Shown here piece by piece: positions 22,318 to 29,085 of a DNA stretch of 29,085 nt; the stretch's first letter is position 1, and the number at the start of each line of letters is the position of its first letter. The notes under the pieces were generated by a model. The model had not been told where the DNA came from. It saw only the letters and a program-made list of their open reading frames with translations, and ran no database searches. The position numbers were made by a program, and so were the translations under genes. Location: NCBI GenBank assembly GCA_017452945.1, contig JAFTLD010000017.1, forward strand, positions 1 to 29,085, written 5' to 3'. Source of the DNA: Clostridia bacterium (GTDB lineage: Bacteria > Bacillota_A > Clostridia > Oscillospirales > CAG-272).

Positions 22318-23631
22318 TTAATAATAGAAATTAATGCCGATCTGTTTCATGGAGGGAACGGTGTCCAGCACGTCCTGATCGATCTCCACTTTATCCACGT
22401 ACTGCTCGCACAGCTTCATGAACAGGTCATCGATCAGCCCTTCTTCAAAGCCCTCAAACCAGTCCTTGTTGTCTTCGTCGTCCCAAGCGCCCTCTTCGAT
22501 GGGGTACTTCATGACGATGTGGTATCCGTAATCGGATTCTACCAAAGCGGTCTGACCCGCCTCGAGAGTGTTCAGCTGCTTGACGATGCTTTCCAGATAG
22601 GGGTAAGATTCGTAGTTGGCGGGGTCCTTGTGCAGATAATAGCCGTTTTCGTAGGTTTGTGCATCCTCGTCCTCTCCGTGCTTCTCCATCAGAAGCTCAA
22701 AGGTATCGTAGTCCCCCTCGGAGATCTGTGCCAGAATGTCTTTGGCGTTTTGCTTGATTTCGGCAAGCTGCTCCTTGGTGTAATCACCAACCTCGGGTTC
22801 ACCGTCCTTGTTGATGATGTAGGAGGTCGTGCCGGTTTCCTTGTCGTAAGCAATTTTGCCGTCCTCTGTAAAGTAGACGTCGTAGCCGTCCTTGTCCTTG
22901 ATAACGTAGCCATTCTCATCGGTCTTGGTGCTGCCGTTTTCTTTGTCGTAGCAGACGACCTTGTTGCCAAGTGAGTTGGTGGTGTAGTAGATGTTGTCAC
23001 CGTTTTCGTCGGTTTCGCAAACGTAGTAGTAAGAAGCCAGAAAGACCTGCTTGAAGCGCACGAAGTTTTCTTGGCAATATTCTTCCTTGACGTTGTCTGC
23101 AATCTTGGAGGCACTCTCTCCGTACAGGTGCAGCTTGAGTGCGTCGATCTTGGCTTCCATGATGTAAGTGTCACGCAGGATGTCGTAATTGACGCCGTAT
23201 TCTGCAAGGATCCGGTTAAAGGCGGTCTTGGAGCCGTCACCGTCGTAGTCCACGAATTCCGCAAGCTCCTCGTCAATGGCATCGGTCGTTTCTTTGGAGA
23301 GCGTCAAGCCATACACCTCGTCAAACAGGTAGGTACCGATGACGTAGGTTTTTGCATTTTCCAGAATGGTGGCGCGGAAGTATTCGTCGTAGGTGGAATT
23401 CTCCATATCCACCACGGTGGACCAGAAGGCGTCGCTGTCCACGTCGTACTGGTATTTTGCCAGCGTCCCCTTCATGCGCGAAAGCAGCAGCTCGTAGGTG
23501 TTGACCGAGAGTGTGGTATCCTCAATGGACAAGAGTGTTTCGCCATGCTTGCCCGAGCAGCCTGCCAAGGTGGGAAGGCAGAGGGCAAATATCAGGAGCA
23601 GTAAAAGCAATTTGACTTTGCAAGGTTTCAT
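22318..23631 (-). CDS. PrsA/SurA-like peptidylprolyl isomerase lipoprotein
   Basis: This encodes a 437-residue lipoprotein (lipobox TLAGC, C25) that should help fold proteins outside the membrane. An N-terminal helical chaperone region (about 36-190, including NTYELLLSRMKGTLAKYQYD) leads into a parvulin-type domain. Its first strand is FVRFKQVFLA (190-199) and it continues at about 285 with KEQLAEIKQNAKDILAQISE, GDYDTFELLMEKHGED and ESDYGYHIVMKY. Between these parts lies an insert of about 78 residues (206-283) made of Y..DENG.Y-like motifs, which ordinary parvulins lack. Position after mfd is common in Clostridia. The start ATG 23631 follows AAAAAGGAATG and lies 46 bases after mfd. Isomerase activity is uncertain because of the insert. 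Confidence 0.82.
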   Translation of the reverse strand: MKPCKVKLLLLLLIFALCLPTLAGCSGKHGETLLSIEDTTLSVNTYELLLSRMKGTLAKYQYDVDSDAFWSTVVDMENSTYDEYFRATILENAKTYVIGTYLFDEVYGLTLSKETTDAIDEELAEFVDYDGDGSKTAFNRILAEYGVNYDILRDTYIMEAKIDALKLHLYGESASKIADNVKEEYCQENFVRFKQVFLASYYYVCETDENGDNIYYTTNSLGNKVVCYDKENGSTKTDENGYVIKDKDGYDVYFTEDGKIAYDKETGTTSYIINKDGEPEVGDYTKEQLAEIKQNAKDILAQISEGDYDTFELLMEKHGEDEDAQTYENGYYLHKDPANYESYPYLESIVKQLNTLEAGQTALVESDYGYHIVMKYPIEEGAWDDEDNKDWFEGFEEGLIDDLFMKLCEQYVDKVEIDQDVLDTVPSMKQIGINFYY

Positions 23632-23677
23632 ATGATCATTCCTTTTTATTGTTATTCACTATTTTATTATAGCGTAT

Positions 23678-26600
23678 TCACTCGTCGGATTGTTTGCCAA
23701 GTTCCGTATATTTTACAAACATTTTATGAATAAGGCGCAAAGCGTTCTCCTTTTCCTTGAGCCGCAGCACCATATGAGGCTCACCCGAAAGCACCATTTT
23801 GAGTCTGCCGCTCAGCATGCGCGAAAGGTCGGCCCAGATCTCGTAGCGGAATTTGTTCGGGTAAATGGCCACCGTGCTGCCGTCCTGACGGATCTGACGG
23901 ATATCGCAGGCCGCACCCTCGGCACGGATGAGCGCCACGTAAAGCAGGTTTTCAGCCTGCACGGGAAGGTCACCGTAGCGGTCAAGCAGCTCGTCGGCAA
24001 TGTCATCGCGGTCGTATTCGTTCTCGATCAGCGCAATTCTCTTGTATAGCGCCATGCGCTGGCCGGGATAGCGCACGTAGGTGTCGGGCAGGTAAGCGTC
24101 ATAGTCCAAAGAAACAATACATTCCGGCTTTTGCTCCTGCACCTCGCCCTTTTCCTCCAGCACCGCGCTTTTCAGCAGCTTGATGTACATGTCGTAACCA
24201 ACCGCATCCAGATGTCCGTGCTGCTCTGCGCCAAGAAGGTTGCCCGCACCGCGGATCTCCATGTCACGCAGCGCGATCTTGAAGCCCGCACCGAATTCAG
24301 CGTAGTCCTTGATGGCCTCCAAACGCTTTTGTGCGATCTCGGGCAGGGCGCGGTTGGCAGGGAAGGTGAAGTATGCGTACGCGCGACGCGCGCTGCGGCC
24401 GATACGACCGCGCAGCTGGTGCAGCTGAGAAAGGCCGAGCCTGTGGGCGTTGTCCACGATCAGGGTGTTGGCGTTGGGTACGTCCACACCGGTTTCAATG
24501 ATGGTGGTGCATACAAGGATATCGATCTCTCCGCGGATCATCTTTTCCCATATGTCCTCAAGCGTTTCCTTATCCATCTTGCCGTGTGCCACGGTAATGC
24601 GCGCATCGGGCAGATTTTTGGCAAGCTCTGCTGCAATACCGTCAATGCTTTCCACAATGTTGTGCAGATAAAATACCTGACCGCCGCGCCTCAGCTCCTT
24701 GCGGATGGCCTCCAGCACGATCAAGGGATCGTGCTCCAGCACGTAGGTCTGCACGGGCAAGCGGTTGCCGGGGGCTTGGTCGAGGATCGAGATATCGCGA
24801 ATGCCGCCCATGGCCATGTTGAGTGTGCGGGGAATGGGGGTTGCCGAGAGCGAGAGCACGTCAATGTTGCCTGCGATCTGCTTGAGCTTTTCCTTTTGTG
24901 CCACGCCAAAGCGCTGCTCCTCGTCCACGATCAATAGGCCAAGATCCTTGAATTTCACGTCCTTGCCAAGCAGGCGGTGTGTGCCGATGATGATGTCAAG
25001 GTCACCGCGCTCCAGCCTGCGCAGGATCTGCTCCTGCTGCTTGGGCGTGCGGAAACGGGAAACCATGTCGATATTAACGCCAAAGGCACGCATGCGTGCC
25101 GTGGAGGTCTGATAATGCTGCAGGGCAAGAATGGTGGTGGGAACTAAGATCGCCACCTGCTTGCCGCCCATAACGGCCTTGTAGGCCGCGCGGAAGGCTA
25201 CCTCGGTCTTGCCGTAGCCCACGTCACCGCAAAGGAGTCTGTCCATGGGGACAGACTTTTCCATATCGCGCTTGATGTCCTCTGTGGCATCCAGCTGGCT
25301 TTCGGTTTCGTTGTATGCAAAGGCGGCTTCAAAGTCGCGCTGGAAATCCTCGTCGGGCGGAAAAGCGTGGCCTTTGACGCGCATGCGCTGCGCGTAGAGC
25401 TGAATCAGCTCCTTGGCCATGTCTTTGACGGCTGCCTTGGCGCGAGCCTTGGACTTCTGCCAACCGTCCGTGCCGAATTTGGAGAGCTTGACCGTGCCGT
25501 CGTCGGCACGCGCCCCGATGTATTTGGACACCATGTCCAGCTTTTCGACGGGAATGTAGAGCTTGTCGGCACCTGCGTATTTGATGCCGATGTAATCACG
25601 CTTGGCACCCGAGGTGCTCAGCGTTTCGATGCCCGTATAAATACCGATGCCGTAGGTTTCGTGTACTACGTAGTCGCCTTCGGTCAGATCGGCATAGGAA
25701 AGAATGGCGGCCGTCCCCTCGCGCTGCTTTTTCTTGCGCGTGGGCTTGGATTGCACCGAGAGCGTGGCTGTCTTGCCGTCCGGGTTGGTGGAAAGCAGGG
25801 CAATGCGCGGTGTGATCAGCTCGTAACCGAAAAGGAAGCTGCGCCATACAATGGCGATCTCGTCCTTTCTCAGATCTTCGGCACGCAAGGGATGCTTGGC
25901 AGACTCTACCGTTACGTCAAATCCGTGCTCACCCAGCATCTCAGCCAGATTTTTGGCAGCCGTTTCGTTCTCGGTCATGACAGCCGTGCGGTAGCCGCCG
26001 CGCATGTAGCCTGTCAGATCCTCACAAAGCAGCTGGAAATTTTCAGCGTAGGATACCATATGGCGCGTGCGGAAGCCGTAAATGCCTCCAAGACGTTTGC
26101 CGGACATGCCGTAGGAAAGGGAATCCACGTGCACGGTCACGCCCGCATCGAGAAATCTTTCGAATTCCACGGGGGCTTTCTGATATTCCGCATAAGAGGA
26201 GGAGATCGTTCCCGATTCCATCAGCTCGGTCACGGTCATGTCCATCTGCTTGGCCGATGCCTTGAGGCGATCGTTCACAGCTGAGGTGGCACGGACTAAA
26301 ATGAGCGGCTTGCGGTCAAAGTAGTCGGTCAGCGAGGTGCGCTCGGGGTAGATCAGGGAGATGTATTTGTCAATAAAGTGCAGGTCTGCAGCACCGTCCT
26401 TCTCGTCCGTACCAAGGGCAGCCAATTCGGCGGAGAGCGTCTGGCGTGCTTCGTCGTCGCGGCAGGTGCGCAGACGATCCTTGACGGCTTTGGTCAGCGC
26501 ACGGTGTGCGTCGGCATTGCAAAGGATCTCTCGTGCCGGGGGAATGGTGGCAGAGGTGATGGAGGTGACGGTGCGCTGGGTATCGATATCGAAGAAGACC

Positions 26601-27262
26601 ATGCGGTCGATCTCGTCGTCAAAGAGCTCAATGCGCAAGGGATTGGAGCCGCCAACCTCCTTGCCGTCCTCGTCGATGAAGGTTCCCATGGGGGGATAGA
26701 TGTCGATAATGCCGCCACGGCGGGCAAATTGTCCTGCACCGTCCACCATGTCTACGCGTGCGTAGCCGGCTTCGAGCAAGCAGCGGCAGAGGTCGTCCGG
26801 CTCAATGCGCGTATCAAAGTCCAGTGTCAGCGTTGCGTCTTGCAGACGAGAGGAGGGAATGGTGTAGCCAAGCATGGCGTCGGGAGTGGTAATGACCACG
26901 TCAAAAGCCCCCGAAAGAATACCGGACAGGACGCGAATGCGCTCGTGCTCGTATTCATGCGAGGCGGAGATATTATAAAAGGTAAGGTCGCGGACGGGAT
27001 AGAAGGCTGCGGTGATGCCAAAGAGCGCCAGCATATCCTTGGTGCGCAGGCATTCCTTTTCCTCGGAGCAGACGATGAGTGCAGGGGAGGGAGTCAAGGA
27101 GGCGGTATCCTGCAAAAGGGAGGTGATAAAGGCATCCGAAGCACCCTCGCAAAGCCCGTTGGCAAGCAAGGGCAAAGCCTTGTCGCGAAAGCCGCGTTTG
27201 ACGGCAGCTAAGAGCTGCGCATATTCGCCATCCTGTCTGATGGCATCGGTAAGTAAGTTCAT
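23678..27262 (-). CDS. mfd: Transcription-repair coupling factor
   Basis: This encodes a 1194-residue DNA translocase that frees RNA polymerase stalled at DNA damage and recruits UvrA. The full set of parts is seen: UvrB-like N-terminal domains (about 1-330), the RNA-polymerase-interacting CarD-like domain beginning TEGDYVVHETYGIGIYTGIE (about 524), Walker A in CGDVGYGKTE (about 677-686), the DEEQ box in LLIVDEEQRFG (about 776), SATPIPRT, and the second helicase domain with LHQLRGRIGR. The C-terminal D7 domain follows LPDTYVRYPGQRMALYKRI. Length matches the family (1150-1200). ATG 27262 follows AAAGGA. It sits between pth and the prsA-like gene as in many Clostridia; a repeat-rich 337-base gap separates it from pth. 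Confidence 0.97.
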   Translation of the reverse strand: MNLLTDAIRQDGEYAQLLAAVKRGFRDKALPLLANGLCEGASDAFITSLLQDTASLTPSPALIVCSEEKECLRTKDMLALFGITAAFYPVRDLTFYNISASHEYEHERIRVLSGILSGAFDVVITTPDAMLGYTIPSSRLQDATLTLDFDTRIEPDDLCRCLLEAGYARVDMVDGAGQFARRGGIIDIYPPMGTFIDEDGKEVGGSNPLRIELFDDEIDRMVFFDIDTQRTVTSITSATIPPAREILCNADAHRALTKAVKDRLRTCRDDEARQTLSAELAALGTDEKDGAADLHFIDKYISLIYPERTSLTDYFDRKPLILVRATSAVNDRLKASAKQMDMTVTELMESGTISSSYAEYQKAPVEFERFLDAGVTVHVDSLSYGMSGKRLGGIYGFRTRHMVSYAENFQLLCEDLTGYMRGGYRTAVMTENETAAKNLAEMLGEHGFDVTVESAKHPLRAEDLRKDEIAIVWRSFLFGYELITPRIALLSTNPDGKTATLSVQSKPTRKKKQREGTAAILSYADLTEGDYVVHETYGIGIYTGIETLSTSGAKRDYIGIKYAGADKLYIPVEKLDMVSKYIGARADDGTVKLSKFGTDGWQKSKARAKAAVKDMAKELIQLYAQRMRVKGHAFPPDEDFQRDFEAAFAYNETESQLDATEDIKRDMEKSVPMDRLLCGDVGYGKTEVAFRAAYKAVMGGKQVAILVPTTILALQHYQTSTARMRAFGVNIDMVSRFRTPKQQEQILRRLERGDLDIIIGTHRLLGKDVKFKDLGLLIVDEEQRFGVAQKEKLKQIAGNIDVLSLSATPIPRTLNMAMGGIRDISILDQAPGNRLPVQTYVLEHDPLIVLEAIRKELRRGGQVFYLHNIVESIDGIAAELAKNLPDARITVAHGKMDKETLEDIWEKMIRGEIDILVCTTIIETGVDVPNANTLIVDNAHRLGLSQLHQLRGRIGRSARRAYAYFTFPANRALPEIAQKRLEAIKDYAEFGAGFKIALRDMEIRGAGNLLGAEQHGHLDAVGYDMYIKLLKSAVLEEKGEVQEQKPECIVSLDYDAYLPDTYVRYPGQRMALYKRIALIENEYDRDDIADELLDRYGDLPVQAENLLYVALIRAEGAACDIRQIRQDGSTVAIYPNKFRYEIWADLSRMLSGRLKMVLSGEPHMVLRLKEKENALRLIHKMFVKYTELGKQSDE

Positions 27263-27599
27263 GTGATTTCCTTTGTGCGTATGGTTGTGGTTAAGTTATC
27301 AGTTCGGTTAAGTTTAACAGGATGAAAGTTTTCGTCCGCCTTTTTCAAAAGGCGACGGGGTACGGGGCAGAGCCCCGCCAGAAACGCCATTTCTTTGGTT
27401 CTTTGCGCCTCTTTTTGCAAAAAGAACGGAGAGAATTTGCTCAATGTAAAAAACGACCAACTGTAGGGGGCGACGTCCTCGACGCCCCGAGCGGGCGCGA
27501 AGTTGTTATGACAACGAAATGAGTTGATTTGTGTAGGACGGGCTGTCGAGGACGTCAGCCCCTACGGTTCTCGGGAGATCGGTTGATAAAACCGGCAGG
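27263..27599. other. Intergenic stretch between pth and mfd holding repeat-like hairpins
   Basis: This 337-base gap has no convincing gene. It holds CGCCTTTT/AAAAGGCG (27337-27354, 2-nt gap), CGGGGC-AGA-GCCCCG (27363-27377), GTTCTTT...AAAGAAC around 27400-27427, and an inverted pair of REP-like hairpins (27463-27565). Near mfd there are two copies of GGTTAAGTT. The sequence type is that of mobile or scattered intergenic palindromes. I see no clear promoter for mfd, although one could be hidden here. Confidence 0.6.
27463..27565. repeat. Inverted pair of REP-like hairpins
   Basis: The arms 27463-27488 (GTAGGGGGCGACGTCCTCGA then CGCCCC) and 27540-27565 are reverse complements with four mismatches in 26 bases, 51 bases apart. 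Each arm also folds alone: GGGGCG/CGCCCC with loop ACGTCCTCGA, and GGGCTG/CAGCCC with loop TCGAGGACGT. The two loops are exact reverse complements of each other. A small GTTGT-TATG-ACAAC hairpin (27502-27515) lies between. The layout is like a BIME made of two opposed REPs. Confidence 0.7.
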
Positions 27600-28241
27600 T
27601 TATTCTTTGTAAACGTGACTGTTGCACTGCATCTGGGCGTCCTCGAATTTGCCGTTTACCAGCTTGACAATGCTCTCGTACGCAGGCTCGAAGCAGGAAT
27701 ACAGCATTTTTTGCTCCTGCTTATTGAATTCGGACAATACCCAGTCCTTCATGTCAAAATCCGGATGCGGCTTTTTGCCAACGCCCATGCGCAGTCGGGG
27801 GAACCCTTCGGTGCCCAGCCGTAAAATGATGTTCTCCAGCCCCTTCTGTCCGCCTGCTGAGCCCTTGGCGCGCAAACGCATGCGCCCAACGTCCAGATTC
27901 ACGTCGTCGGAAAGCACCAGAATCTTTTCGGGCGGAATTTTATAGAAATCCGAGGCCTCCAGCACCGCTCTGCCCGAAAGGTTCATAAAGGTCTGCGGTT
28001 TGATAAGCAGGCATCTCACACCGCCTATGGTTGCCTCACCCACAAGCGCCGAAAACTTGGCTCGGTTGACCTGCACGCCGCACTTGGCCGCAATGTAATC
28101 CATGCACAAAAAGCCTGCGTTGTGTCGCGTAAGCTCATAGTCCCTTCCGGGGTTGCCCAGTCCCACGATGATGTATGAGATCGGACCCGCGGCTGCCTGT
28201 TGCGTTTCTATTTTCTTGAAAATATCAAAAATGTTGCTCAT
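27600..28241 (-). CDS. pth: Peptidyl-tRNA hydrolase
   Basis: This encodes a 213-residue cytoplasmic enzyme that frees tRNA from peptidyl-tRNAs dropped by ribosomes. Family motifs are intact: YIIVGLGNPGRDYELTRHNA with the catalytic His in TRHNAGF, KPQTFMNLSG, LSDDVNLDVGRMR with the catalytic Asp partner, and GSAGGQKGLENI. It carries about 20 more N-terminal residues than the usual family start (MSNIFDIFKKIETQQAAAGP). The start ATG 28241 follows GAGG by five bases; an upstream in-frame ATG 28298 lies within the leader hairpin. A consensus promoter lies 76-104 bases upstream. It heads the pth-mfd-prsA cluster on the - strand. Confidence 0.95.
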   Translation of the reverse strand: MSNIFDIFKKIETQQAAAGPISYIIVGLGNPGRDYELTRHNAGFLCMDYIAAKCGVQVNRAKFSALVGEATIGGVRCLLIKPQTFMNLSGRAVLEASDFYKIPPEKILVLSDDVNLDVGRMRLRAKGSAGGQKGLENIILRLGTEGFPRLRMGVGKKPHPDFDMKDWVLSEFNKQEQKMLYSCFEPAYESIVKLVNGKFEDAQMQCNSHVYKE

Positions 28242-28258
28242 AAAAACCTCTTTTTCGC

Positions 28259-28300
28259 AAATGACTATAAAGCGAGAGAAAACCTCCCTCGCCGTCATTT
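28259..28300 (-). promoter_or_regulatory. Leader hairpin of pth mRNA
   Basis: In the transcript AAATGAC pairs with GTCATTT (28294-28300 with 28259-28265) and, inside, GCGAG pairs with CTCGC (28288-28292 with 28272-28276). The loop carries GGGAGGTTTTC, which repeats the GAGGTTTT of the true pth ribosome binding site just downstream. Its role is unknown; mRNA stability or ribosome standby are options. Confidence 0.5.
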
Positions 28301-28316
28301 TTACTATTTCGGATAT

Positions 28317-28345
28317 ATTATAAACGAAAATATCCCCCCTGTCAA
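28317..28345 (-). promoter_or_regulatory. Consensus promoter of pth (and probably mfd operon)
   Basis: On the - strand TTGACA (28345-28340), a 17-bp spacer and TATAAT (28322-28317): a perfect sigma-A consensus. Transcription should begin near 28310, giving a leader of about 70 bases that contains the hairpin at 28259-28300. Confidence 0.92.
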
Positions 28346-28417
28346 AGGTTTTTTGTGCATTGTGACCGCGTTCAAAAAAAGTTTACATTTGCGATTGGAA
28401 TAATTATTTGAAAAAAC

Positions 28418-28446
28418 TTGTCCAAAATGGGGAATTATGTTATAAT
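28418..28446 (+). promoter_or_regulatory. Promoter of ppdK
   Basis: TTGTCC (28418-28423), a 17-bp spacer and TATAAT (28441-28446) with a TGT extended -10. The leader is about 90 bases and includes the palindrome GGTTAACC and a T6 run, but I see no clear attenuator. It is divergent from the pth promoter, 72 bases away. Confidence 0.82.
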
Positions 28447-28543
28447 GGACAATGCCGTAAAAGGGTTAACCGTTCCGGTAATGCTTTTTTGCGGCCACTG
28501 AACAAGTTTATAAAAAATTTTATTATATGGAGGTATTACCTAC

Positions 28544-29085
28544 ATGGCTAAGAAGTATTGCTACCTGTTTACAGAAGGCAACGCTAACATGCGTGAGCTG
28601 CTGGGCGGTAAGGGCGCAAACCTTGCTGAAATGACCAACATCGGTCTTCCCGTTCCCCAGGGCTTCACCATTACTACCGAGGCTTGCACCCAGTATTATG
28701 AGGACGGCAAGCAGATCAACCCCGACATTCAGGCTGAGATCAACGAGTACATCGTAAAGATGGAGGAAGTTACCGGCAAGAAGTTCGGTGATCTTGAGAA
28801 CCCCCTGTTGGTTTCCGTTCGTTCCGGCGCACGCGCATCCATGCCCGGTATGATGGACACTATCCTGAACCTGGGTCTGAATGACGTAGCTGTAGAAGGC
28901 TTCGCAAAGAAGACCGGTAACCCCAGATTTGCATACGATTCCTATCGTCGTTTCATCCAGATGTACTCTGACGTAGTTATGGAAGTTCCTAAGAGCTTCT
29001 TCGAGAAGATCATCGATGAGATGAAGGAAGAGAAGGTTGTTGTATATGACACCGAGCTGACCGCTGATGACTTAAAGGAATTAGC
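28544..29085 (+). CDS. ppdK: Pyruvate, phosphate dikinase (5' part, cut by window edge)
   Basis: This encodes the first 180 residues of PPDK, which interconverts pyruvate + ATP + phosphate and phosphoenolpyruvate + AMP + pyrophosphate in gut anaerobes. The N-terminal ATP-grasp domain is visible: [20 protein letters not shown] with the glycine-rich GGKGANL loop, [10 protein letters not shown], and [20 protein letters not shown], followed by [21 protein letters not shown] follows as in family members. ATG 28544 follows GGAGG by ten bases. The rest (swivelling phosphohistidine and PEP-binding domains, total about 870-880 residues in the family) lies beyond the window. Confidence 0.97.
   Translation, partial: MAKKYCYLFTEGNANMRELLGGKGANLAEMTNIGLPVPQGFTITTEACTQYYEDGKQINPDIQAEINEYIVKMEEVTGKKFGDLENPLLVSVRSGARASMPGMMDTILNLGLNDVAVEGFAKKTGNPRFAYDSYRRFIQMYSDVVMEVPKSFFEKIIDEMKEEKVVVYDTELTADDLKEL

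Noticed and set aside
27322..27522. 66-codon open frame in the pth-mfd gap
   Set aside because: It is made of repeat-like hairpin sequence, has no ribosome binding site and no recognisable protein pattern.

Overview
The window looks like a chromosomal segment of a gut-type Clostridia bacterium (Bacillota), most likely Oscillospirales or Christensenellales-like; the species cannot be named from sequence alone. The signs are a Gram-positive gene set (lipoproteins with lipoboxes, no outer-membrane genes, a pth-mfd-prsA gene order, a ZapA-U32 peptidase pair), strong AGGAGG-type ribosome binding sites, near-consensus sigma-A promoters and a PPDK gene. Both ends are cut: the left edge is inside a secreted sugar-binding protein gene and the right edge is inside ppdK.

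Region 1 (1-4140, + strand) is a maltose-type sugar ABC importer: the 3' end of a binding-protein gene with a SusE/F-like domain, two MalF/MalG-type permeases and an MsmX/UgpC-type ATPase, closed by a strong hairpin terminator. Structured intergenic RNA separates the binding-protein gene from the permeases. Region 2 (4136-5190) is a convergent MntA/HepT (MNT-HEPN) toxin-antitoxin pair. Its antitoxin carries an N-terminal HTH, and its promoter lies in a ladder of four operator-like sites spaced exactly 33 bp. Region 3 (5128-7145) is a cytoplasmic GH129/GH101-like glycosidase with its own promoter. Region 4 (7152-10124, - strand) is a 990-residue SEL1-repeat protein with a possible degenerate TIR-like N-terminus.

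Region 5 (10327-16726, + strand) holds cell-envelope and housekeeping genes: zapA, an RlhA-like U32 peptidase family gene, a membrane-anchored amidase, cysE, and a secreted CHAP-domain protein with a GC-type C-terminal anchor. Region 6 (16727-17254) has no gene. It holds a structured element of about 400 bp whose ends pair with each other beside a U-tract and which contains an AGTGATAT repeat array; it is either a terminator split by an insertion or an uncharacterised structured RNA. Region 7 (17255-19627) has a cardiolipin synthase and a small lipoprotein.

Region 8 (19704-28345, - strand) reads pth, mfd, prsA-like foldase, then a large GH43-like multidomain lipoprotein. A consensus promoter lies before pth and an inverted pair of REP-like hairpins lies between pth and mfd. 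Region 9 (28418-29085, + strand) is the divergent promoter and start of ppdK.

The best candidates for something undescribed are the four-site phased operator of the HTH-MntA/HepT locus, the 16753-17150 element, and the TIR-like/SEL1 protein. No complete new multi-gene system is evident.
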